A stretch of 64,000 nt of DNA from the NCBI GenBank assembly GCA_004352715.1, contig SCFE01000005.1, forward strand, positions 1,109,818 to 1,173,817, given 5' to 3'. This document shows positions 37,469 through 48,800 of the stretch, one piece after another (within the stretch, counting starts at the first letter, position 1; the number at the start of each line of letters is the position of its first letter). The notes below the pieces were generated by a model. The model had not been told where the DNA came from. It was given only the letters and a program-made list of their open reading frames with translations, and made no database searches. Made by a program: the position numbers and the translations under genes. The DNA comes from Hofstenia miamia (Eukaryota > Xenacoelomorpha > Acoela).

Positions 37469-40400
37469 CTGTTGTTCAGACAAACTATCCTCCAGAATTT
37501 GTCTCTAACATTCAGTCACAATCTTTTGCACAAGGATGCCAAGCACTGTTTGAATGCCACATAAGTGGATGTCCAGCTCCTCATGTAGTCTGGTACAAAG
37601 AAGGAATTGAAATTTCTTCCGATATGAGGTAAAATATGACATATTAGAAATTAATTAGGCACAAAGCGATTTTTAGCTATCAACCCTAAATTTTAAAATT
37701 CTTCACTTATTTATTCATTATACTTTCCTATGTCTTTCAATATGTAAATGTAGGTGTTGGAAACTTTAAAAATTATTTGAAACTAAAAGTTATAGTAAAG
37801 ATGTTCCTTAGAATTTCGTAAATTTGACCTAGGATTAATGTAGCAGTCTACAGGCTGTACAGTGGGGGACTATGATGCGAGCCCGGATCGTAAAACCTTC
37901 GAAATACGACAACTAAAGCTGGTTTAATAATTGATTGCTCTAGTGACATCTGGCAGTCAGATCTGCTTTGAGTTTGATCAGCAGATTGAAGTCAAAAGTC
38001 GAGCATTCTTCTTGAGAGGGTAGAGCCTCTCATCGCATTGACCAACCAAGGCTACTAATGGTCGGTAATTTTATGAGCGCTTGTTGTTATCTAAACCCTA
38101 CAGTGACACAGCACGGGTTACAAAATTAATGTCGGGTCACGGGTGGGGTCGTATGTCATAATTTTAACCGTTTTCCAACTTTGTTCAAACCATAAAGTTC
38201 TACAGCAATTTGAACTATTATTTAATTTTCAATGTAACATCAAAATGATGTGATTTCTATTAGATTTTAAACATTAATATTAGCACAACTGATTGGTTTG
38301 CTTACAAAACTATGTCATCACACCAATTTATATATTGGTGGTGATGCGCAAATTGCTTCTAGCTATAGGCCTATAGCAATAACTCATTAAATTTCTAAAA
38401 TTTTAGAGAAAATTACTGGCAAGATAGATTATTGCTTATCTAAATGAAAATAGAATAATCTCTAATTACCAATATGCTTTTAGGTCAGGTTTTATGTTAC
38501 ATCTTTTAATAAACGTTTCACGTTTTTATATACACTATTTAAACAAAGAATGGTAATAAATCAGCCAAGTCGGGTCGGGTCATGGGTAATAACTTTTGAC
38601 CCGTTTTTAATTCTGGGTTTGACGTCTACAGTAGGTGCAGGTATCTGTCCACACATTATCGGTCTCTGCACCGCAGCTATGGTTTCGGATCTCGCATTTC
38701 CACTTGACTGGTTAGCATTATCCATTTGACACACAATCCAGCTGCCTTTATCAGATCCCATGTTGGGCAGGCCTGAAAGTGGGTCGACCCTTGGGACAAC
38801 AATTATCCCGGTTGAACCGAGTCAAAGACTAGTTGGCAACAGGCTTTTTCGACTGGTCGGGCCATGACAGATTCAGTATATACATTCATTGAAATTGAAC
38901 AGATATATTTTAGCTTAAATCATTAAATCCTACGTTAACCTTATTTCAATTGGATTTATTATGATTATATTAAATATGATACAAAATGATAATGAGCAAG
39001 ACATTATTTATTCTTACCTCCCGGGTTGAGTTAGGTCGGGTCAGAAACTATTGTTTTGGACGGGGTTGGGTCAGGTAGGGTCTGAAAGTATTAGAGCATT
39101 TTCTATGTATACACTAAATATGCTTCTAATTAGACACAAGATTGATTATGATCCAATGTATGGTTATTGCGCTTTGACAATCAATAGCATGCAGAAAGGA
39201 GACGTTGGCACATATTCCTGCGTTGCTTCCAATAATCTAGGGGAATGCACAACAACTGCCACGCTCAATGACGACGGTACGTCTTCTAATATTACACAGA
39301 AATTTTTAGGATGTTTTATATTCAAATATGACATAACATCATAATAAATGAGTGGAATTTATGTTACTAACAGAAACAAAGAAGTATTGTATATCAAGCT
39401 ATTAACTGATTCAAAACTATCTCTACGCATTTCAATCAACAATGAATAACTGATAAACATATGGGTCTTAATTATATGTAGCATAATCGGGTTTATATCT
39501 TCAGTATAAAGCAAGTTGTTTTATAGTCGCTTCGCTGGTATACTATGTTTTGAGGCGTACAAAAATTATACTTTACTTACACTTGGTGTCGCATGCAGCA
39601 ATAATTGAATTTTACTTTAAAATAGACTAAATATTTGAATGAATTTTCAAAGTATGGTCTAATGACGAATAAATATAGTTCTTTAGATGAACATATACAA
39701 ATTTTAGTTTAATTTTGATACATTTTGAAATTCATTTCTAATATTTAAGAAGAACAGATAGAGAAGTTGAATCCATTTCTAATCGACCAATTTAGTGCTA
39801 TCAATTTTGAGTATGTAAGCATTTTATCTCTGATATTGCATATGAAAATTTACTAAATAATTGAAAAATGGCTGTAATCATTGAAAAATCCTAAGTGTTT
39901 GATGGGAGGATGTAGAACTTTATGACAAGGAGTGTGTGAGTTAAAGAAATCAAGTGGATTATAATGAAGTTTGAAAACGGAACACCCAGTAGATTTCATG
40001 GATCCTCATATTTCTAGTAATTGTAAAATATTATTTTTAAATGAAACATGCTGTTGAAAAACCTGACTGGGTATTACACTGTGTTGCTTTTCTGTTTAGC
40101 TTACTGCTTGGAGAAAATATTGTTAAAATATGTTACAAAGATTTCATAATCTATGATAACATGTAAATGGCATAAACCAATGTTAATGGTATGAAAAAAT
40201 TCCTGTAAATATTTAAATTTTTAATAAACAATTTTGTAATTTTTCTATAGAGTGTTTACTGTCCATTGGAAAATCATAATAATTTATTTTTCATCTAGAA
40301 TCAATACCTTCTATGAAAGAAAGAATGAAGGACCCATTCGTCAAGAGCTAAAATCTCGACTACAACAAAGAAAAAGCAAATATAAGAAAGCAAGTGTTTC

Positions 40401-42740
40401 CTATCTAATGAGCCAAAAAAAGTTATAATTCTTTAGGATACTTATGTTCCTCATTATGAGCGATCATTATTAACACAAATAACACAACACGAAGAAAGTT
40501 TCAGCTTCTCTGAGAAGGGAACCTCGGATTCCAAAACAGTATGTTAATATTTAGTAATGGATGATTCCATTTTCCAACTAAAAATCATTCTTTCAAAAAT
40601 ATGATCATCAGAGCTTTCTATAAAAATTAATATTTGTTAATTTTTAGAGGTATCTAAGAACAAACGTAGGATTAGTAGACATCTCATTACACCTATTTTT
40701 TAGTATAGTTCAATTAAAGAATTTGAGAATTCTCTATTGAATGAGTTTGATATTGCTGAAGACCAAGTTCATTGGGTGTGTTTGGATGATGATTTCTCGG
40801 ACACCACATCAACTAGTGAATTCTTTTTCATTCCCAACATCCAAAACGTGCCGGAATGCGTGGAAAAGGATCCAGGCAACAATGTGCACATAACCCTGAA
40901 AATCGATGCCATGCCACTTCCAAAGGTGAGTGCTACCAAAACCTTTACACTACTATGTCCAGGAAATGTGATAATTTTACATAAATTGTGTAACATTGGT
41001 ATGTCATAAGATGGGATTTTATACATTAAATGTTTTCATAATAAGCAAAAAATGTATTTTGTGTCTTTTTAAAATGCATAACTCGTAGATATCATTCTTA
41101 GAAATATATGTGAGTTTGAACATGGTCATTGTCCAGGAAAGTGTACAATTGTATGTCTTTTAGAGCGATGGTTGTGAATTAATACCGAATTTGTTAAAAA
41201 TATTCAAAAAAATAAGATTCTTTGTAAATATGGAAAAACCGCTTACCCATTAAAAATGACACCAGGCTGTTAAAGGTTAATAACTATAGATGATGATATT
41301 AATGGAAGTTTTGATAGAGCTTTGATAAAACTACTTTTAATATTTAGACGTATTTGTTATTCCTGCGTGCATTCTTAGCTTCATCTGTATTGTATAGATT
41401 TTCTTACTATTCATTTTTACATGTTGTTTAGCATTAATTTAGTTTTATAAATTATTTGAATATTAAGACTTTTAAAAATCGTTGAAATATATAATTCAAG
41501 TATTAACAATGCATTCAATCATAAGAAGTTCTTGATAAACTTAATGAGCATGATGTCTTAATGATCTAATCCTTAAGGTTCTTCGGGAAGATGGCACCTA
41601 TTCTCTTCTCATTCCAAGTTGTGTAAAAGAGGATGATGAGGGTTGTTATGAGTGCGTTGCTTCGAACAAAGCCGGCAAAGCATCATTCTCAGTGAATGTT
41701 TCCATTGAGGGTAATATGAATTTTTAAATCAAAAAATTTTTTATCTTAATTTAGAACGCGCTAGACATCTGCCTCCAATGTTCGTTGAACGACCCCATCC
41801 AGTTAAATTGCAAGAAGGTGAGAAACTCTGCCTTCGTGTTAAAATCAAAGGAAAACCAGAGCCACAAGTCGCATGGAGCAAAGGAAACATTAAATCGATA
41901 GCACGTGCTAAGTATGTGCATTTAAATTACCTATTGACTACTAAAAGCCTGTCCTAAAATTTAATTAACTTGTGATTTGATTATTATTCTTATAGTAGAT
42001 AGATGTACATATGTAAAGTAAATTTCAATATCATCTCACTCTAAATGACTTGCTTAAGGTATTTTAAAGAAGATGGTGTGTATATTCTTGTTATTGATGA
42101 GGTGACACGTACAGATGCAGGATGGTACACATGTTCAGCTCAAAATCTAGCAGGGGTTGATTCAGTAACATGCAAAATTGATGTTCAAGGTATGAAAGAT
42201 ATTATGTTTCCTGCATTCAAATAATTTTATACACTACTAAGAAGCTTTAACCAATAGATTTTGTACACCAAGTTTAACTCAAAGTTATGGAAACCGTTTT
42301 AAATAAGGTAGACTACGTAAAATGTTTTTCATTGTGTTCATCTGCGACATGAATATGGAAATAGTTTACCTGTGACATGAGTAAGTCTTCTTAAGGTATT
42401 GGAATTAGTATAAACGTTATTTTTGTGTAGGCAAGCTTGATATTACATATTTATTACCTGAGACTCATTTGCTTGTATTTGATTGGGTAAGAGTGAGTTT
42501 GAAATAGTAATTAAATTTATACAGCACATGAAATCGGAATCATTTATGTTTGACTAACTCTAAGGTTTGTAAAATCACAAAAAATCAGTAAAAAATCAAT
42601 CGATAATTGTTAAAGCATTAAATACAAAGGTTTATTAATATAATGTTCTTTTTATTATCGATTGTTAAATATTTAGAAGGCAAAGACATCCCTGTTGAGA
42701 CTCCTCATCATGAAATAAAGATCAATGTAGCCAAGAGAAG
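37469..42740 (+). CDS. Ig-domain muscle/cytoskeletal-type protein (partial, several exons)
   Basis: Exons seen: 37469-37628, 39134-39276, 39750-39814 (weak), 40299-40389 (weak), 40437-40538, 40704-40925, 41578-41710, 41755-41911, 42059-42189, 42677-42740. They encode three I-set Ig domains. Ig-A has FECHISGCPAPHVVWYK and DVGTYSCVASNNLG; Ig-B has DEGCYECVASNKAG; Ig-C has CLRVKIKGKPEPQVAWSKG and DAGWYTCSAQNLAG. Between A and B lies an acidic/basic linker. The style is that of palladin, myosin light-chain kinase or titin-family cytoplasmic Ig proteins; no signal peptide or transmembrane helix is seen. The first exon starts in phase 1, so it cannot follow the stabilin exon 36998-37188, and it reads into the 1000-N gap. 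Phases agree from 40299 to 42740 but not between 39814 and 40299, so an exon is missing or one call is wrong. Intron 40390-40436 uses a GC donor. Confidence 0.72.
37837..37900 (+). repeat. tRNA-related (SINE-like) fragment
   Basis: TAGCAGTCTACAGG is followed about 30 bp later by GATGCGAGCCC, a two-mismatch B box, and then GGATCG. It is similar in style to the fragment at 20200. No cloverleaf can be folded with confidence. It is inside the first Ig intron. Confidence 0.25.
38100..39085. repeat. Transposon debris with GGGTCGGGTC motifs, including a LINE RT scrap
   Basis: The Ig-A intron carries GC-rich motifs (GGGTCACGGGTGGGGTC at about 38143, AAGTCGGGTCGGGTC at about 38569, GGTCGGGTCAG at about 39033), reminiscent of hAT subterminal repeats. 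Between them, 38361-38520 encodes a reverse-transcriptase scrap: RPIAITH, ISKILEKITGKI and, in a shifted frame, NYQYAFRSGF, matching the jockey/CR1/RTE order. No complete element could be delimited. Confidence 0.5.
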
Positions 42741-42807
42741 GTATTTTAAAAATAATATTTTGACCTTTTATCTGCGATAATATTACTTAATTTTCAAAAC
42801 GTATTTC

Positions 42808-42907
42808 ACAACGTTTTATATGGGAAAGCATCAATAATATATATATATATATATATAACAACGTTTTATATGGGAAAGCATCAATAATATATATATATAT
42901 ATATATA
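42808..42907. repeat. Two copies of a 50-bp tandem unit with (TA)n, next to the gap
   Basis: The unit ACAACGTTTTATATGGGAAA continues to a TA tract and is repeated with a period of 50 bp (42808-42857 and 42858-42907). The second copy stops at the N run, so the array probably continues into the gap. Confidence 0.9.
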
Positions 42908-43907
42908 NNNNNNNNNNNNNNNNNNNNNNNNNNNNNNNNNNNNNNNNNNNNNNNNNNNNNNNNNNNNNNNNNNNNNNNNNNNNNNNNNNNNNNNNNNNNN
43001 NNNNNNNNNNNNNNNNNNNNNNNNNNNNNNNNNNNNNNNNNNNNNNNNNNNNNNNNNNNNNNNNNNNNNNNNNNNNNNNNNNNNNNNNNNNNNNNNNNNN
43101 NNNNNNNNNNNNNNNNNNNNNNNNNNNNNNNNNNNNNNNNNNNNNNNNNNNNNNNNNNNNNNNNNNNNNNNNNNNNNNNNNNNNNNNNNNNNNNNNNNNN
43201 NNNNNNNNNNNNNNNNNNNNNNNNNNNNNNNNNNNNNNNNNNNNNNNNNNNNNNNNNNNNNNNNNNNNNNNNNNNNNNNNNNNNNNNNNNNNNNNNNNNN
43301 NNNNNNNNNNNNNNNNNNNNNNNNNNNNNNNNNNNNNNNNNNNNNNNNNNNNNNNNNNNNNNNNNNNNNNNNNNNNNNNNNNNNNNNNNNNNNNNNNNNN
43401 NNNNNNNNNNNNNNNNNNNNNNNNNNNNNNNNNNNNNNNNNNNNNNNNNNNNNNNNNNNNNNNNNNNNNNNNNNNNNNNNNNNNNNNNNNNNNNNNNNNN
43501 NNNNNNNNNNNNNNNNNNNNNNNNNNNNNNNNNNNNNNNNNNNNNNNNNNNNNNNNNNNNNNNNNNNNNNNNNNNNNNNNNNNNNNNNNNNNNNNNNNNN
43601 NNNNNNNNNNNNNNNNNNNNNNNNNNNNNNNNNNNNNNNNNNNNNNNNNNNNNNNNNNNNNNNNNNNNNNNNNNNNNNNNNNNNNNNNNNNNNNNNNNNN
43701 NNNNNNNNNNNNNNNNNNNNNNNNNNNNNNNNNNNNNNNNNNNNNNNNNNNNNNNNNNNNNNNNNNNNNNNNNNNNNNNNNNNNNNNNNNNNNNNNNNNN
43801 NNNNNNNNNNNNNNNNNNNNNNNNNNNNNNNNNNNNNNNNNNNNNNNNNNNNNNNNNNNNNNNNNNNNNNNNNNNNNNNNNNNNNNNNNNNNNNNNNNNN
43901 NNNNNNN
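42908..43907. other. Assembly gap of exactly 1000 N
   Basis: A round length means a scaffold join of unknown true size and possibly unverified orientation. It lies between the last Ig exon and the minus-strand stabilin block and is flanked on both sides by tandem repeats. Confidence 0.98.
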
Positions 43908-44250
43908 CAACCCGTACTTGAAATCTCCTAGTAATTTCTCCCTAGCCTGTTAGATTTATTGTATAGTATGCTTTGCTTTCAAATTAAAATTTATCTTAAG
44001 CAAAAGTATATCTCAGGACAATCATGGCTAGGATACAAATTCTACAACAATGATTACTCAACAACCCGTACTTGAAATCTCCTAGTAATTTCTCCCTAGC
44101 CTGTTAGATTTATTGTATAGTATGCTTTGCTTTTGTATGTATCTGTATGTATGTTGGTATATTTTTGACGCTATTCAGATAAATTATCAGTTTTTAATTG
44201 TCAATATTTATCTGAATAAAGAATATCTTATCTTATCTTAAATACTTCGA
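43908..44250 (+). repeat. Tandem 154-bp repeat and LINE-like 3' end
   Basis: The 73 bp at 43908-43980 recur at 44062-44134 (period 154). The second copy continues to a hairpin (CAGATAAAT ... ATTTATCTG, 44176-44215), then AATAAAG and a short terminal TATCT repeat (44221-44238). A poly(A) signal followed by a simple-repeat tail is typical of the 3' end of a non-LTR retrotransposon. Confidence 0.55.
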
Positions 44251-45606
44251 AAACTAATATCTTAACAATAATAATCAAAGCTTTAATGAATGAATTTTAT
44301 ATCGCACTAGAATTTGCTTTACAAATAGTGCGCAATCTCAAAAATACATTATTATTATCATTCATTGCGATATTCACAAATAGAGACAGCGACGTCAGTT
44401 TCACGTTCATCAGGTGGAAACCTCCTGATTGATAGTGACACACACACAAGCTGATTACGATCAGATTATATGCTCATGAAAGTCCATCGTTTCCTCTGTA
44501 CACTGAAACCGAGAAACCCTGTCATTTGTAATGTATACCAATCACCAGGAAGTAAAAATTGATTATGCTAAAGCAAAACTTGTCAATCAGCACTCGAGTA
44601 AACAGAGCACTAGAATGTAATATATCGCAGAACACAAGTTTCTTCAGAACTGATAGAATCAAGGGAAGAAATGATGCATATCAGTTTGGAAACGATGTAA
44701 GCAGGGGAGTACGTAGGATTTTCGGCCGAGAGACATCGTTTTGAAAACATTGCGATAATAGACCCTAAAATGCATTTCACAGCTTTGACTTTAATTGTTC
44801 TGTTTTAATAAACATTTTATGATTTAACGAATCAAAATCAATTTTGAAAACTTGCCGGAGGGATACATCAGAGCATGTCCCCTTGCGTACCCCACCGGAT
44901 ATAAAGGAAAAAATCGCCACTAGATGTTGAACTTACAAGCAAATAGGCTTTGATTACTCCCGAAATTCTGACATAATGGACAATTATAAAACTATCGGAA
45001 GAGTGAAATGTACATGATTTTATGGATTATTGTCATTCAATATTTTATAGTATTCTACTAACGACAATTTGAAGGTACCAATATGACTAGCATGCATAAA
45101 AAATATGAAATATGTATTGAATTCATATGGAACAATGTTTATCATATAAACTGCATTTATGTCTACAATAAGTTTTCCGTTATATAATATTCCCGCATAT
45201 ATCACAAAGTTGTATAAAAACATGTAAATCATAAACATAAATCAAAATATGCATTTTAATTCGGACATTAATCTGAGAAAAAATAACATTAAACCATTAA
45301 AAATTTATCTAATCTAGAAATTGACTATGCAAAATGCTCTAACATAAAAACTAGTTCACATCGAAAACCGCGAATCCATTAAACTAGAATGCGCAAGTTT
45401 GTAGTAAATAAATGCTTAAATAGAAATTGAAACTGAAGACATAAAATTATATTCGAAAACGAAACATTGCCAATAAAATAAAAATTAAACAAATCCAAAC
45501 TAAATAAGAATAAAAATTTATTAACAAAAGTATAAAAAATCCATGATAAAACATAAAAATAGCTCACTGTAATAAATTCACGTCATTAACAAAATTAAAA
45601 CATTGA
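44251..45606. other. Intergenic region with a hAT-like MITE remnant
   Basis: No exon is recognised. 44702-44895 has ends of the widespread type CAGGGGxGTACGTAGGATTTT (left, 44702) and GTCCCCTTGCGTACCCC (right, ending about 44893). This suggests a hAT-like MITE of about 190 bp without a clear target duplication. 45240-45606 is the likely 3' untranslated region of the minus-strand stabilin block. Confidence 0.45.
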
Positions 45607-45881
45607 CTATACATTTGAATTAAAAACGTCAGTGACTTTATGTGGATCAGTCAATGGCATTAGAGTTGGCTCTGGACGTCCAAAATAGTCATAATGACGC
45701 TGTCTAGTACTTAAATAAATATTGTTCGATTTTCGCCTGCGTGCTCTAGCAAAGACGTAGCGAGCTATGATTGATATAAAAAGCAGGAAAAGCACTGAAG
45801 AACAGATGGCAACTCCCGCTGCCCAAAATATCCAAGGTGCACGACTCGATAATGTTTGAGCAGTGTTCATTGGAGAGGTGA
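45607..45881 (-). CDS. Stabilin: transmembrane helix and cytoplasmic tail (last exon)
   Basis: After the acceptor tttttag, the frame reads a Ser/Thr-rich stalk, then the helix WIFWAAGVAICSSVLFLLFI continuing to about residue 840, and a stop-transfer RARRRK. The 51-residue tail contains YDYF (a YxxPhi-type endocytosis signal) and ends FNSNV before TAG. A single C-terminal helix with a short tail fits a type I endocytic receptor. Confidence 0.85.
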
Positions 45882-48800
45882 CTAAAAACAGATTTGAAAA
45901 TTACTGAAAAGTACCCGTGGAATGAACATAAAGTGCATTGAATTCTTTTACAAGTTTTTAAATTATGTCATAAATGTGAACGGCAATCAAATGATTAAAG
46001 CTTCAACGATTTTCAAAATGTAAAAGCATATTAGAAAAAAAACAATAACAATAGGAATATAATACGTAACAAAACTCAGGGCATAGACGTTTAATAATGC
46101 AGTAAAAACTCGAGGTTAATCTTAAACGATTCAATTGTCGAAAGCAATGCGAAATAGATAGGCTTGAAACGAGTTCGATAAATTGAGTCACATCGCCAAA
46201 TTCTTTTTATATGTTTCAAGTAGGCATTTGAACAGTAACTGTTTCATCATACATACATGTCATATAAATATACAGCTGGAACTCGGTATTCGTCCCTCGT
46301 GGGAACAGAAGGTAAATGTCCGCAAAGAATATTAGAAATATTCAAAAATAAACAATATAATGAAAACATGTTCGAGACTTTCAACAAGTGCGCAAAAAAC
46401 AAGAATTACGCTAATTGGAAGGCTGATGAAGTCTTTGTCCAAATAAGTAGTTTTTTTTCCTTTACAGCAAAAACCGATTTTGAACTGTAGTAATTTTGAA
46501 GAAAATCTTAATGAGTCCTGCTTAAGATTGATTAGTTTATATACAGTAAAGAACTACCTAATAATTTCCTGCCATAGAACTTGTGCAAAAGAACTGTTAG
46601 ATGACGTTTAAAGATACATCATTATATGAGTAAATTATACAAAATAATGAAGTTTATCAAAGCTAAGACAGTTACCATTAAATGGTGGTAATTTAGGAAT
46701 TGTGGGTGTAAGAGGAATTTGAGTTGTGAGTTCACCTTTAGGATTGTTAACATAGACAGAGTCTACAATAATTAGCCAGGAATGCTGTAAACATGGTATG
46801 ATTTTAACAATTCTACCAAGATTCTCGACGACCAGGCCATTATTAGTGATTCTACGATACTGAGCTGAAGCGACATACGGTGAAAGATTTATTCCATTAG
46901 CAATTGACTTTTCATTTGTAAAGTACATATAATTACGCAGCGGTTCGGCACGTTCCATTGTGTTAACAGGAGCTAAGAACACAAAATGATTCCGAACGTC
47001 ATCCGCAGATCGTTTTGACCGCTGAGATAGGAATAAGGATTTGAAGACCGAATCACCACTGTTATCAGCCAAATATTGATACAGTTCCTAAATGTCGACA
47101 TAGCTTATAGTATTTTGGGATGTTTATACCTTATAAATATTACTAATAATATTAATAGAAGAAATTGATTCTAAAACTGATTGTACGCATTGTTCATCTT
47201 CAAGGTGATGGGGGCACACGCATTGATCTAAAGCAGTGTTAAAATCTATAAATATGTTGATACGCCTACGTAATCCATTAGCTTCCACACAGTTGAATCT
47301 TGGCGGACAAATGTTAACGAAGAACTTACAAGAAGGCGCACATTTATTTGATTCAATAAGTTCGTAACCATTGTCACAATCGCATAACCCGTTTCGCTAA
47401 AATAAACACTTTACACAACTGCAAAATACAATGTATAAGTTAATATTGTAGAAATACAAAAATTGTGAAGAAAATTTTGTATTGATTTTTTTAAATAATG
47501 AACATGTATAAAAAGGGCATACAACAAAACAGTGTGAATTTGAAGGACAATCCGTGCAATTGATTTGAGGAATTGTGCACATCTTATTGATTCCTGGATC
47601 CGTTGAAAAGTCGCAGTCGCAAGAATCTGAATTGATACACTTTTTGAAAGGACAACTCATGGCAGAACGTAAACAAGGCATATAACCTAAAATATAATGA
47701 ATCTTAATCTAAACAAGTCAACAAAATTTTACGAACGTCAAATATTAAAAAATCAAACAGATTATTTTTTGAGAATATTTGAAAACAATTTTCTTGCATT
47801 TGATAGGATTCTCATGCGACGTGGGGGCATCCAATGGGATAATGAAATGGCCATCTCAAGGATGTGACTCAAAGTAACTATATGTTTACGCATAAAAATG
47901 TATTTTTTGTAAAATTAATGCGCAAAAATATTTGAGAACTTTAAATGCAATCTATTGGAACACGAGGTGGGATGAGAAGATAAGCAAGATAGAACTAGGG
48001 CCCTGAGAATACTCGAAATTTCGAGTCAGGTTGATTCAACTAGAGTTTTGTTGAATTGATAATGAATAGTGGAGTTTATGTTCGTTTAATTGAAAACAAT
48101 AATATAATTTTCTAAATGAAAAAACCTTTCTACAAAATTTTTTTTCAGAGTAATTGGGGTTGAGCCATATTATCTATCAAATAATCGTTTCTAACATCAA
48201 GATGCAAATTGGATTGTTTTCAATTTTTTAACAAAAAGTTTCATTTTCTACGGTTTCGTAAGAGTTATATTAAAACTACAGTAACAAACGTCGCGATTTC
48301 ATGTTGGGAAACAAATTTCACACCTATTCAAGTGATATTTAATTCAATAACACACACATTGATTGCTTTATGCAACATATATATAATGTGTTGTGCAAAA
48401 GTTTAGCAACCCCATAAAAATCAAATATTTTTTGACAATTTTAAATTTCTAATAGAACTAATAAATGCCATATACGGCGTTGTCATTATACTGTTCAAAT
48501 CAGTTCAACAGAAGAGAAACTAAAGTATAAAAATGTCTCATTCTACAGTACACTAAATATCGCTCACACTAAAACAACAATGGTCAAAACTAAACACAAT
48601 AGAAAATAAATTCGAATCACACGGTCACAACCATTCATGAAACAAAGGAATAAGGAACAATTAACTTTTAATGATGATTTACAATAGAATTATTGTTGAT
48701 AATGTTTGTTTATCTTTGTTTGAGTTGTTTTAAATCCATTATATTGTCGCGAAATTCAAATTGAGTTGAATTGTAAACGTGTGGATTTTACTCATTATTT

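Noticed and set aside
42831-43910. 359-codon minus-strand frame
   Set aside because: It consists of the 1000-N gap plus a TA repeat (Tyr-Ile repeats), with no coding content.
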